A stretch of DNA of 64,000 nt from Ectobius pallidus (GCA_964059195.1 CAXKWD010000001.1:215768484-215832483); one strand, 5' to 3'; shown: positions 21,278 through 32,225, counted from the stretch's first letter. Program-made: numbers and translations. The notes: generated by a model not told the origin, from the letters alone.

Positions 21278-21544
21278 GGGGTCTATTAGCATACCCGGCC
21301 ATCTCCATTATGAAAAAAAAAAAAAAAAAAAATACATATGCTAACTTCTAATGAAAGCACGTCATTTCCTGGTACATGTGTAATGTATATATTGCAAATC
21401 TGTATATTCCCATACAAGGAAGGGGCTTTAGATTTGAAACACATAAAATAAATTTGTACCAGGAAATGCATTAAGCTTTCATTAGAAGTTAGCATAATCT
21501 ATCTTTTATCAAAATTGAGGTTGCCGGGTTATCTAATAGACCCC
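21278..21544. mobile_element. MITE with GGGGTCTATTAGC ends
   Basis: GGGGTCTATTAGCATACCCG at the left is mirrored by CCGGGTTATCTAATAGACCCC at the right. Inner arms TAACTTCTAATGAAAGC and CATTTCCTGGTAC also pair with the right half. A copy with the same ends lies at 36068-37203. A poly-A run near 21307-21331 is an expansion within the left arm. Confidence 0.8.
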
Positions 21545-21964
21545 TCATTTTATGTCGAAATAAAAATTCTGAAATGGAGGGGTTATTTTGAATGTATACA
21601 CAGCCTACTTTAATATTTATCAACACGATTATTCTATTTGAGAAAAAATAATTATATTCTTAGGCATCTCTTTATTCTCTTAACACTTGCCTTCTCTCTT
21701 CCATTCTGTCACCTCAAGCGGTCTCGATTATTAATTCCAGTGCGGACAGGCGAGCAGAATTTCAGGGCTTCATTGAAATCCTAACTACTGGCTCCATTTT
21801 ACAGCACATTTCCGGAGCAACTATTTGCATGCATAACACAATCTCCGAGGCTAGTAATGCAGTCAGGGGTGTCACTAAAAGCGAAGTCGAGTTCGCCAAA
21901 TACAATAACAGAAAATTAAGGGGAAGACATGACATTAAGGAGGGACCTATGAAAATCCTACTTA
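21545..21964. other. Unclassified, relatively complex sequence
   Basis: This stretch has lower repeat content than its surroundings and an open frame at 21829-22041 that runs into the next Helitron. No domain is recognised, and the frame crosses an element boundary, so no gene is called. Confidence 0.4.
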
Positions 21965-22639
21965 TCTATAATAAAGAGGAAGTGTTTCTCTGTACGCGAT
22001 GCCCAGCAAAATCTACTGAACACAGAGATCTGAAATTTTAAACATAGATTGACTGAAGGGTGGGCGAATGCACCTCGAAGCCTGATTTTTAATTATTGCT
22101 TTTGTTTGCGAGTTATGAGTAAAAAAAAATCTAGCAGAAAACGTGATTTTTGCTCTATTGAAGCATCAATTTTCAATAATGCATTTCATTTGTCAAATCA
22201 AATGCAGGTGGCTTTGCCTATTTTTGTCATAACTTGGAAATAAAAGCATCGCGACCGCTTGTAAGCCCACGCTGGTCGATTCATTTGTTTATAATGTCAA
22301 GGTCCGCAGATATATGACATTTTCAACCTAGACAGAAGAGGGATAATGAATATAGGCTAGGCCTAAATGGGCAAACATTGCTCGATTTGGATGGGACTCA
22401 CTATGCAGGGGTTTTCTGGGACAGGGAACTCGATTCTGAGGTTGTTTTTCCCATGCTGCGCTTTCTAAACGTGGAATTCACTTCAAAGCCGGATTTTTAG
22501 CAGTTTTTATAAATCGTTTAGTTTAGGCCTATGGATGTTTCGCATGCAAGTATTAATAAGTATAATGTTTTAATAATTTTGCTCTTAATTTTTAATCTTC
22601 CACTTAATTGTCGTGGGCGAAGCCGCGGGGATCTGCTAG
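21965..22639 (+). mobile_element. Hel-B Helitron, upstream of second tandem pair
   Basis: It starts TCTATAATAAAGAGGAAGTG and ends with cgtgggcgaagccgcgggg and CTAG at 22636-22639. The next copy starts with TC at 22640. Confidence 0.88.
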
Positions 22640-23280
22640 TCTATAATAATAAGAGGAAGTGTTTCTCTGTCTGCAATGCCTAGCAAAATTTACTGAACGC
22701 AGAGATCTGAAATTTTAAACATACTCGTAGATGGACTCAATGGTAGCCGAACGCACGTCGAAGCCTGATTTTTAATTATTGCTTTCGTTCGCGAGTTATG
22801 AGTATAAAAAGACAAGCATAAAACGTGATTATTTTTGCGCTATCGAAGCATCAGTTTTCAGTAATGCATTTCAATTGTCAAATCAATTGAAGATGGCTTT
22901 GCTTTATTTTTTGTCATAACTTGTAAATAAAATCATCCCGATTTTTTCAACATATCGCATGGAATTATCGATCGCTTCAATTTTGTGTTTATAATGCCAA
23001 GGCCCGCAGACAATCTGAAATTTTCAACATAGACGGAAGAGGGATAATGAATATAGGCCTAAATGGGCAAAAATTGATCGATTTGGACAGAACTCACTAC
23101 GCAGGGGTTTTCTGGGCCAGAGAACTCGAATCTGAGGCAGTTTTTCCCAAACGGCGCTTTCTAATCTGCACTCCAAAGCCGTTTCATATCAATTGTTAAG
23201 TTGATCGTTTACTTTATGAATGATTCACGTATAGGTGTTTCATAAATACGTTTTAATTATTTTGCTCTTAATTTATAATT

Positions 23281-24341
23281 CTAGAGTGATAGGGAAAAAG
23301 CGAATAAGTCAAAATTCCAAAGTTTCAGGAACGACAAAAAACAATTCGCGGGTGCGCGGGCAAAGAGAGTTTAAGTCCACCATCCTCAAAAATCGAGATA
23401 CGTCCATAGAGTTATAGATAAAAATGTTGTCTACATTTGTGTTAAGTCCAGTAAGCCATATTAAAAAACGTACGGTAGTTATGGATGTGTGCCTCATAGG
23501 TTTATCCATCTCTAAAGCTATGTTGGGTTGGTATAGTGTGAATACTATAGGAGAAAAATTTCTCCGACACTGGGACTTGAACCCAGTACCTTTGGCTATT
23601 CGCGCAAATGCTCTACCAACTGAGCTAAGCCGGAGTTCAGTTCACAGCGCCAGATGGAACCTCTCTCCTATGACTAATTGCCCTAATGGTCTACCTCGCA
23701 GACAGACAAGTTATTTCATATGCAGTACTGTGAGGCACACTAACTAGTGACTTTTGTGACCGGGCTCCCACTGTTATTGTACAGTTGACATTCAAGATAG
23801 GCCTAGATATATAAACATTCATGAACCACAGATTATTGTCTCTGTTGGACATTACATGAGAATACTATAGGAGAAAAATTCCTCCGAACTGGGACTTGAA
23901 CCCAGGATCTTTGGCTATTCGCGCCAATGCTCTACCAACTGAGCTTAGCCGGAGAGAGATTCCATTTGGTGCTGTGAATTGAACTCCGGCTTAGCTCAGT
24001 TGGTAGAGCATTGGCGCGAATAGCCAAAGGTCCTGGGTTCAAGTCCCAGTGTCGGAGGAATTTTTCTCCTATAGTATTCTGTATGTCCAACAGAGACAAT
24101 AATCTGTGGTTCATGAATGCTTAATATCTATCTGGTATAGTGCGTTAAGTCACTCTAATTCTCAGTAACAAGAAAGTGAATTTAACTCACTTTGCCCGCG
24201 CACCCCCGAATTTATTTCCACAGCATTAGATATTTTTATTTAGATCAGTCCACCCAGATATTGTAAAAATGCTGTGAAAATAAATCGTTATTTATCTCCC
24301 CTAAAACTTTCGACTTATTCGCTTTTTCCTTATCACTCTAG
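23281..24341. mobile_element. Inverted-repeat element nested in Helitron
   Basis: CTAGAGTGATAGGGAAAAAG with CGAATAAGTC (23281-23310) is mirrored at 24312-24341. It interrupts the Helitron 3' region between TTTATAATT and AATTTTCG. It in turn contains the tRNA-like composite at 23539-24132. Superfamily unknown. Confidence 0.75.
23539..24132. mobile_element. SINE-7 composite with three tRNA-like domains
   Basis: The direct repeat tggtatagtg (23529-23538 and 24133-24142) may be its target duplication. The insert holds tRNA-like domains at 23563-23634 (minus), 23883-23953 (minus) and 23985-24056 (plus). The last two face each other as at 15430-15760, and the arms extend outward through CAACAGAGACAATAATCTG to ATTCATGAACCAC. 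The first copy is joined by about 180 bp of extra sequence. Confidence 0.7.
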
Positions 24342-24393
24342 AATTTTCGAATTAATTTTAGCGGGCGCAGCCGCGGGTACCGGTACCTGATAG

Positions 24394-24725
24394 TGCTTAA
24401 TAAGTGCTTTTAAAAAATTACGCAATTATACAATTGTAACAGAAATATAAAATATGCAAAGGGGGATATGTGGATAATATTAGGGACATCCCCTAAGTGC
24501 TTATTCCGTTCGCCTAGCTATAGCCATGCATGTGCTCCAGTGCGCCATCAAACTAGCATCAAACTTTAATACTGCAGACTCACTACTCCAATATTCACAC
24601 GATGCGGGCAACTGTGTTAACCATGCAATTTCCTATCTTTATGTACAGTAATATTCACATTATTACATCGTTACTACAAACCGCGTTCTGGATTTATAAA
24701 ATTATTTGATCTTAAAATTACTCTT
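24394..24725. other. Unclassified spacer
   Basis: Nothing recognisable. Confidence 0.4.
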
Positions 24726-25018
24726 AAAAGTGTTCCCTATAGCCTACAGATCAAGGATGCCCACAGGGTTCCAGAAGCTTGAGGCTCCCAGATTTTAGAA
24801 TTTGAACGTGGTAAGGTTGTCAGCCTTACGTACCGGCCGCCTTTATCCCCAGGATGGCGCCTGGTACTCATTTATGATAGAGGCTGAGTCGATTCCAGGG
24901 CCATAGTGACACCAGAAAGATTAGGCCAATTGGAAAAATCCAAGGACCTTATCGAGAATCGAACCCGTGACCTTCCGGTTTGTAGCACAACGCCTTAACC
25001 ACTACGCTACGGCGTACC
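24726..25018 (-). mobile_element. SINE-3, reversed
   Basis: Reverse reading gives GTACGCCGTAGCGTAGTGG, B box-like GGGTTCGATTCTCG and the GGCGCCATCCTGGGGAT region. Compared with 18790 and 32566 it has an extra GCCTA at 24742-24746. Confidence 0.85.
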
Positions 25019-25058
25019 CCAAAATTACTATTATGTTTTTAATTTCAGCTGTATTTAT

Positions 25059-25437
25059 ATGAGAGTGTTCGAAAACAGGGGGCTTAGGAAAATATTTGGG
25101 CCTAAGAGAAATGAAAATGGCGACTGGAGAAAACTGCATATGACGAGTTCATAACCTGTACTCGTCACCAAATGTAGTGAGGGTAATTAAATCACGGAGG
25201 ATTAAATGGGCCGGGCATGTTGCGTGCATGGGAGAGGAAAGACATATCTCTAAAATATTGACTGGGAGACTCGAAGGGAAAAGACCACTTAGAAGACCTA
25301 GATGTACGTGCGAGGACAATATGAAAATAGATTTAAGAGAAGTAGGATTTGAGAGAGATGGTTGGATGGAGTTAGCACAGAATAGGATTAAATGGCGGGC
25401 TCATGTAAGCGCGGCAATGAACCTTCGGGTTCCATAA
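25059..25437 (+). pseudogene. LINE ORF2 C-terminal remnant
   Basis: The first frame (from the ATG at 25059) reads MRVFENRGLRKIFGPKRNE and DWRKLH. A single-base loss near 25150 shifts to the frame reading NLYSSPNVVRVIKSRRIKWA, GHVACMGEERHIS, KRPLRRPRCTCEDNMKIDLR and finally AAMNLRVP-stop at 25437. This RRxxWAGHVARM...GRPRxRWxDNxxxDLREV...MNLRVP block is a well-known C-terminus of insect non-LTR retrotransposons. About 125 residues remain and the reverse transcriptase is absent. A (TAAG)n tail follows at 25484-25503. Confidence 0.82.
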
Positions 25438-25483
25438 AATAGATAATCTTCTTTTAGCTTGCTTAGGAATTGTCTATTGCCAT

Positions 25484-25503
25484 TGAGTAAGTAAGTAAGT
25501 AAG
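25484..25503 (+). repeat. (TAAG)n tail of LINE
   Basis: GTAAGTAAGTAAGTAAGT directly follows the LINE 3' region, consistent with a short-repeat tail used in priming. Confidence 0.75.
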
Positions 25504-25927
25504 TTGTTTTAGCACGTGAACTCACCGTATGACCGATTTTACAGGAGTTTACGCGTCAAAAGACGACGCACCTTTTCGCTCCAATTTGGGGTTTTTAGTT
25601 TTCTCAAAATACATGCTATGAGCATATCAAAACAGCAGTTATGAAGACGATATGATTCAGTTTAGCAGCTTTGCAGCATAGATCACACACACCAGAAGGG
25701 GTGTTGAAAGTTATCGGATGTCAGTCACACGTCAGTTGTCAAAGAGTCGTCGTCATGCAGCACTTCTCTCTCCACACTCAGGCAGTTCCATGCATAAATA
25801 TCTAAACATGCCATCAAGTACGTTCCTGCCAACACTCACTCAAATTCTGTTGAAATTTACCTCAGAGGCAATGAGTAGAATGCAGCGTCAAAACTTACCT
25901 GAAACAATAAGAAACAATAGTCATGAT
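25504..25927. other. Unclassified spacer
   Basis: An open frame at 25718-25930 has no recognised domain and continues into the next element's end, so no gene is called. Confidence 0.4.
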
Positions 25928-26772
25928 TAGGGGACTGATTTCTATGACCTAAAAAATAGGATATATGCAAGCATTTATGACTTAAAAAAACATTAAAATA
26001 TGACCAATAAAATTTAAAATATGACTTTTCCACTTACACATTATGTATATTTTTTAAAAGTTTCATTACAATTTATGTTATTAAAATATAATGTTAATTA
26101 TTTAAAATATCTGTATATTCTCAAAAAGTATCAGTACATTTCAAATTTTACAAAATATGATATGAAACTTCAAAATTTCTTTAATATGCAAACAAATATG
26201 CCAAAATATGCATATTCATACTAAATATGCTACAATAGTTGAAAATTTCCTAAATATGCTGTAATATGCACTAGGGCTGAAAATCGATTAAAATTATTAA
26301 TCGAGTTAACGCTTGGCTTTAATAGATTAATCGACTGATTTTAAACGAAACCAAAGTGTACATTCAATATTGTTTTACACGTTTAATAACTACTACACTA
26401 CAGATAATCAGAAGAAATCCTGAATTAATGAATACCATTATTAGTTAACTACTGAAAAAAAATATACAAAACTTACATTTCCGGTTACTTTTTCAGCCAA
26501 GACTTGAGACACACGAGTTAGTTGACATTTGAATGTTCAAGACATGATCGTAGCTTGTTTACAATAATACCGGCAGCACTGAAAACTCTCTCACTCGGCA
26601 CAGTGAAAGGAGTTTGGTCATTTCTCGAAAAACGTTTTTCAGAATTCGACTAAACCGATTAATCGGAAAATGTAATTGATCGACGATGCTTTGGAATCGG
26701 GTTTAAATTAGTCCGAAACCTGAAATAATGCAAAGGGGAAAAATATGACATGTCATAGAAATCCGCCCCCTA
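25928..26772. mobile_element. hAT-like element holding a second hAT fragment
   Basis: Ends TAGGGGACTGATTTCTATGA and TCATAGAAATCCGCCCCCTA are inverted. The iterated word AATATGC/AATATGAC fills the left arm. No target duplication was found (gtcatgat against cagtgttt), so an end may be displaced. A fragment of another hAT lies within. Confidence 0.65.
26272..26687. mobile_element. hAT fragment, sister of 17014-18781
   Basis: It starts TAGGGCTGAAAATCGATTAA and matches the sister copy through AATGAATACCATTATTA and AACTTACATTTCCGG, ending near GATCGACGAT. The right terminus is lost. At 26441-26460 it carries the site without the two Helitrons found in the sister. Confidence 0.8.
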
Positions 26773-27138
26773 CAGTGTTTTGCAGATGACAAGCCTTTTC
26801 TTCCTTCTCCTGCTTAGATACGCGGTCCAATCAGAGACGGCGAGACGGAGGGAAGACTCTTACTGCAAGCGGCAGTCCTTTAGCCCGTACACGTGATTGG
26901 CGGTGAAGGAAAAGGCTTCTCATATGAAAAATACTGTAGTCATTACTCATTCGTTAAAAAACAAGATTTCACTTTGCAATAGCCTACATAGGTCTTATAG
27001 GTAACGATCTGTAAAAATGTTTTTATTTTAAAGCAAAATGCGTTTTAAAGTTTCAATATTTCGGTGTTAATACTAATTTGATGATGTTATTTTAAAAATA
27101 TGATCTATAAGACTATTGATTTAGAGCACCTATCTATA

Positions 27139-27620
27139 AGACTATTTGGCCCAAGACTATTCAATTAATTTATTACCAACCATCCTGATCTAAATAGCTT
27201 AAACAACAAACAATTTAGGTCTAAAATTAGAAAATTTATATAATTATTACTTCTGTTATCGACTATTACTGTCATAACATTTTTCATATTAAACTTTAAA
27301 ATTTGGATAGAACTTAATTTCTTTGTTTTTTAATAAAATTTGAACAAATAAATTGTTATGTATTATTGTTGTATTACTTCGTACCTTTGTAAATAGAACA
27401 TGTTCTAACCTTTCATACATAACATTTTGTCATACTTCTCCAAATTATGCATTTTTTTAAAAAGTAATTGTTTAGTATAAATATTTCTAATCTATAACTG
27501 AACCACCCCCGAACACAAGCTCTGCTTCTTCGGGGGTGTATCAACTTTTGTATATATTTTTCATGTACTTTGGAACAATAAAAATTGTAAATTGTAAATT
27601 GTAATTGTAATTGTAATTGT
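27139..27620 (+). pseudogene. LINE 3' end: C-terminal codons, UTR and tail
   Basis: From 27139 the frame reads RLFGPRLFN, a stop, then FITNHPDLNSLNNKQFRSKI ending RKFI-stop at 27241-27243. This matches the tail at 6127-6384 (FGPR-YN, PDL). The untranslated part has a stem-loop (27504-27538) and ends in repeated TTGTAA/TGTAAT units to about 27620. Dead copy of a related LINE. Confidence 0.7.
27504..27538 (+). other. LINE 3' UTR stem-loop, diverged copy
   Basis: CACCCCCGA pairs with TCGGGGGTG and, inside, AAGC with GCTT. It occupies the same position as 6536-6569 and 9200-9233 but with different pairing bases. Confidence 0.65.
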
Positions 27621-28308
27621 ATATATATGGCATGGGATTAAGAGAGATCAGAGTTTGACCTTTCAAGACCATTTCATCACGTTTTCCTTCTCTTGAAACA
27701 ATTACGATAAATTGGATACGCTTTCTATTTATACCTAAGATGACATTGTATAACCGCGTACCCTGCTACTAACTGGGTCGGGGCATGGAAATGTACAAAA
27801 CACCTGATCAGCTAATCCGTACAAGGAACTGCCCGTGACGTCACATTCTTCAACATTTAATGGCAAATAAAAGACGCTCGAGAGAAGAAAAAACATCTGC
27901 CCCTCAAATCACGTGGCGCACGAATAGTTGCCTAACGCAGAGGCGCACGCTACTTTCAATAGTAAAACTCGTCACCCACCTTTTGACATGCTATTAAACG
28001 TGCCGACCTTCTTTACCCCACACTTCAAGGGCTACAAGTTTCTGTAGGTGGACGCGAGTTCTAATTAAAATTAATGGAAGTTTCAAGAAGCCTTTCAAGA
28101 GCACCAATTCAACTTAATTAATATTTCAACTCCTGCTTAAAATTGCGATGAATTGATGAAAGGACTCCCACCGTCGTTAATACGAGAGGTGGGGGCATAA
28201 GTCTTTTTTTTTTTTTGAGAAGGATCATTTTGAAATATTCGAGGAATGGAAGTTTAATAGTGCTAACACAGCTATAAAATCAAGGTGAATTACAGGAAGT
28301 TCAACTAG
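27621..28308. other. Unclassified spacer
   Basis: No gene or repeat relation seen. A T-run lies at 28205-28217. Confidence 0.4.
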
Positions 28309-29257
28309 TTTTTGAAGTGAAACTTCTTTAGCCGCGGTAAGGGTAAATCGAGAGCTTGTGTAACGCTCAAAATCGTCACGAAATTAGTGTCACACTCAAA
28401 ATCGTCACGAAATTAGTGAGGTGTGGCGAAACGGACTACACAGAAAACAATCAACTCAATGATTAGGCTTATCCAAAATTTAAAAATTAAAATATCCAAA
28501 TTTAAAAAATCGAAAAATTCCAAACATAAGAAATTCAAAGACCCAAAATTTGAAAAATCCAAAATTAATAAACCAAAATTCCAAAATTAAAAATTCAAAG
28601 ATCAAAGATTAAAAAGTCCAAAAATCCAAAATTTAAAAAATAAAAAATCCATAATTAAAAAATCTAAATTTCCATAATTAAAAAAATTAAAAAATTAGAA
28701 ATTAAAAGAATCAAAAATCCAAAATTTGAAAAATAAAAATCCAAAATTAAAACATCCAGAATCCAAAATTTAAAAATGCAAAAATAAAAAATTGAAAATC
28801 CAATAAATAAAGAATTCAAAGATCTAAAATTTTAAAAAATCGAAAATTAAAAAACCCAAAATTCCAAAATTAACAAATTAAAAAAAATAAAAATTTTAAA
28901 AAAGCCAAAATCCAAAATTAAAAAATCCAAAAACCCAATACTAAAAAGTCCAACAATCCAAAATTTTAAAAATCCAATAATCCAACATTGAAAAAATCCA
29001 AAAATTAAAACAAGTTTCACTTCTGGACACGTGAAGTCAGAATGAAAAATTCAATGCCATAGCCGGGGTTTGAACCAGGATCTTCGGCTCTCCGTGCCAA
29101 TGCTCTAACCAACTGAGCTACCATGTCAACGTGCCGGTACAACATTAAATTCTCCAACTGACTCTGACTTCACGTGTCCATCTTAGCCTACACACGGCCA
29201 GTGTGAAAGAATTATCATTCCAAGTTTCACTTCTGTCGCGTGGCGTTCCACGCACAC
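28309..29257 (-). repeat. Z repeat, copy A, interrupted by SINE-6
   Basis: In reverse orientation to copy B (38128-38775). The terminal block of about 150 bp (GAAGTGAAACTTC, CCGCGGTAAGGGTAAATCG, AATCGTCACGAAATTAGTG) is followed by about 550 bp of degenerate tandem words such as CCAAAATTTAAAAATC. The other terminus has the small palindrome GCGTGG-CCACGC. A 33-base unit with AAATCGTCACGAAATTAGTG is doubled at 28368-28432. Class unknown. Confidence 0.7.
29026..29220 (-). mobile_element. SINE-6 with 15-bp target duplication
   Basis: Reverse reading gives the tRNA-like TGGTAGCTCAGTTGGTTAG ... GGTTCAAACCCCGG. The repeat caagtttcacttctg is perfect at 29011-29025 and 29221-29235. Inside, GGACACGTGAAGTCAGA and its complement form an inverted pair. 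Single copy in the window. Confidence 0.85.
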
Positions 29258-29263
29258 TTTTTT

Positions 29264-29609
29264 TTTCTTTTTTTATTTCAGTTGTTTTTATACTCCTTGG
29301 AGGCTATATCAGTAGTTCTGGATCTATGTCTGTAACGTAGGGTAGGCCACGTAACTACTGATTGCCAATCGTTTCTACTGTCGGTGCATTTTAGTGGAGT
29401 AAATTTTAACTGATATTAATTTAAATGGATATGATAAAGCATGAAATAGTGAAGATGATTCATGGTGTGTAAATATCCAATTCGGCATTTGCCTTTACGA
29501 CTGGGGAAACCATGAAAAAACCCATGTCAAATTGGCCGGCCACGGGATTTGAACCTTGGACCTCCCGATTGTGAGTCCAAGACGTTACCATCTCGGCCAT
29601 CTCGCTCAG
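29264..29609 (-). mobile_element. SINE-8, long copy
   Basis: Reverse head GCGAGATGGCCGAGATGG with B-box-like GGTTCAAATCCCGTGG, a body including GTTTCCCCAGTCGTAAAGG, and a long 3' part through GGCCTACCCTACG. It is collinear with 31790-32128 throughout, about 85 percent identical by eye. Confidence 0.8.
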
Positions 29610-29613
29610 TAAC

Positions 29614-29934
29614 TAGCTTTTGTTGGATGTTAGTTGGATATCCAGAATACTTCAGACTAAATAGGAGCCTTCTATCAGTTCGAATGCCTTCACAGTAACC
29701 ATAAAAAATTGAGATGGCTCTATCAACCGGTCTAAAACGAATTTTCGATCTGACAGAAAGCCAATGGCTAAAAATAATTCAACACCTTAAAATTATTCAT
29801 TTCGCACGTTTTCGTTTTCGAGCTATCTGTCCACAGACAGAAAAACACAGACTTTTTTTTTCCAAGAGGTATAGTTTTGAACTCAAAGGGAATCAACGCT
29901 GATACTCGGCATAAGCTTTTAATGTCGAATGCAA
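29614..29934. other. Unclassified spacer
   Basis: An open frame at 29714-29902 shows no domain; no repeat is recognised. Confidence 0.35.
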
Positions 29935-29936
29935 TA

Positions 29937-30600
29937 CAGTGAACGCCGCTTAATGTAATCGCGGATAATGTTATGACTTTTATGAAGTCCAGTACAATTT
30001 AATATTGATACATTGAAAAAATGCTGTTTATTGTGATCAAAGATTCGGTTGATGTTATCACATTTTCATTTCTACGGTTTTATTTCCAAGTATTGTACGT
30101 CATTCAAAATTTCGTTTTTAAGGGTTTCGTGTTCCCAGCTCATAGGATGACCAGGCATTCCCTAACTTTCTCTTTTAAGCAATAAAACATGTTTCATCCC
30201 TCATTTAAGCTGCTGCAGCTTTTTATTTATGAAGATAACAGTGTTGACATGCAGTGATGGCTAATGTAAATTGAAAAGACTTGAACAGACAGGCGTTGTT
30301 TTGCTACGCGGTGTTCACCACAGATCAGTAGACTTCCAAAAACACACATAACTCGTAACTTTGTTACTGGTTGAAAAAATAGTCGCTTGTAGTCTATTGC
30401 TGTATTAGCCTATGAGTGGTTCAATGATTCCCAGTTACATATTATCTTATGAATAAATAGCTTTTAATTCTGTTTTGTAGTGCATTATCTTGAATATGAA
30501 TAAATACCCTTCAATTAATTCTTTCGGCTACTGTTATCAATCGGATAATATTATCAGATTAACTGCATCCCGAAGTGATCACAATAAGCGGCGTGTACTG
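29937..30600. mobile_element. pogo/Tigger-type MITE
   Basis: Ends CAGTGAACGCCGCTTAATGT and ACAATAAGCGGCGTGTACTG are imperfect inverted repeats starting with CAGT and flanked by TA at 29935-29936 and 30601-30602. The subterminal word TTATTGTGATC or GATAATATTATC recurs. No transposase recognised. Confidence 0.75.
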
Positions 30601-30602
30601 TA

Positions 30603-31149
30603 CTTCCTCGATAGTGCAGATGATAAAGGTTAGAGAAAATAGTGCTGTTAAAAAACTGGGTTAGAGACTTGTCAAGCTCAAACGAATTCAGTGTCTCCAA
30701 CAAGTAATTTTGCGAGGGCGTCTTCCAGTTTCCATGAAAGATAATCCTACACGAGTTAGTGAGATCAATGGAGCTACACTGAGAAGCAGAGGAGAGATAT
30801 ACAGATTCATCCTCAAAACACGTAGGTAGAGATGTATGAAAGAAAATATCACTTAAGGTAGGCGGGATGGTTATTGAAGATATTATGGTTTATGTAATTC
30901 ATAATGATATCACAACATACCTGTAGGTAGATGTAATGGTAAAATTTATTAAGAAGAAGCTGGGAACTGCAATGCAGATTTACTTATTACATAATCTCAC
31001 TTCGCTTCCTCTAACAGCATTTGGATACCAATATGAGAAAATATGACGCCAATAAGGTCAGCGGAAAACGTGGAAAGTTTCAATTTCGCTTTCTTTTCTT
31101 GGATCCTTCACTTGACAGGTTAGATTTCGGTACAAACTTCTTAATTAAT
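30603..31149. other. Unclassified spacer
   Basis: No gene or known repeat visible. Confidence 0.4.
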
Positions 31150-31308
31150 TATTTATAATTCGTAATTTTGGAATAAGCCTAATCATTGAGTTGATTGTTT
31201 TCTGTGCAGTCCTTTCCGTCACACCTCACTAATTTCGTGACGATTTTGAGCGTTACACAAGCTCTCGATTTACCCCTACCGCGGGTAAAGAAGTTTCACT
31301 TCAAAAAG
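31150..31308 (+). repeat. Z repeat, copy C, terminal fragment
   Basis: Only the 150-bp terminal block is kept (ATTGAGTTGATTGTTTTCTG, TTTCGTGACGATTTTGAGCG, GAAGTTTCACTTC). It is inverted relative to copy A. Confidence 0.75.
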
Positions 31309-31789
31309 TTATAAAAATATTTCAGTATGCTAGTACCAGTTCACATAAAAACAGCTGAACGTAAATGCCATAAAATAAACGATAAAAATTAGGCGATAGA
31401 CAGAGGTTGAAATGTCATATAAGCCTATCATGAGCAGAGATGTCATTATCATCATGACTTTTATCTTCTCCGCCTTCACTGTCACTCTTATAGGCTTATG
31501 TTATTTATTGGGTGTTAAGATGGATAGCTTTAGATAGCTGGGAACCTTGTGTTATTGGTTTGGTAGCTGTATCGGTGCTGAAGGAAATGTAGCGGATAAA
31601 GCAAATGGTTTAAATCATGTCTCGGATAGCATCACATCCATGTCAGGGTCAGGAAAGGAATGCTGGTATTGATCAGGAATTTTCTTCACTACCAGACATT
31701 CCTTTGGGACCCAACTTCCGCCAAGATCCTACGCATTACAGATGAGAAAAATGACCAGATACCAGTTAACTGTAAAGAATTGCAGATTT
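31309..31789. other. Unclassified spacer
   Basis: Nothing recognised. Confidence 0.4.
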
Positions 31790-32128
31790 TTCAGCTGTGT
31801 TTATACTCCTTTTAGCTTCGAGGCTATATCAAGAGTTAGGGATTTGTGTCTGTACAGTAGGGTAGGCCATGGAACTATTGCTTGTCAATTGTTTCTACTG
31901 TCGGTGTATTTAATGGAGTAAATTTGAAATGATATTAATTTAAATGGATATGATACAGAATGAAATGGTGAGGATGATTCATGGTATGTAAATATTCAAT
32001 TCGGCATTTATCTTTACGACTGGGGAAACCATGAAAAAACTCATTTCAAATTGCCCGGCCACGGGATTTGAACCTGGGACTTCCCGAATGCGAGTCCAAG
32101 ACGTTACCATCTCGGCCATCTCGCTTGG
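31790..32128 (-). mobile_element. SINE-8, long copy
   Basis: Same features as 29264-29609: minus-strand tRNA-like head, ATGGATATGAT block and GGGTAGGCCA block. The adjacent minus-strand open frame (31979-32236) runs through the SINE head and is not a gene. Confidence 0.8.
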
Positions 32129-32225
32129 TGCAGATTTATTACGTTTTAAAAAGTAGGCTCTATTTCGTGAAACAGAAGGGATTATTAACTTTTGTTGTCT
32201 GTCTGTTTTACCTATTGCCCCCAGT

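Larger units (their letters stand above)
22640..24393 (+). mobile_element. Hel-B Helitron with nested elements
   Basis: It starts TCTATAATAATAAGAGGAAG. The body is interrupted at 23281 by an inverted-repeat element and resumes at 24342 with TTTTCGAATTAATTTTAGCG. The end carries the hairpin cgggcgcagccgcggg and a mutated terminus (ATAG) at 24390-24393. Confidence 0.8.

Noticed and set aside
23424..23747. A 107-codon frame across the tRNA-like repeat
   Set aside because: It reads through a SINE-7 head (HWDLNP is the B-box region translated), and the same peptide appears at 23932-24114 on the other strand.
26785..26925. Possible MITE with ends AAGCCTTTTCTTCC / GGAAAAGGCTT
   Set aside because: The similarity covers about 15 bases with mismatches, no target duplication is visible, and there is no second copy.
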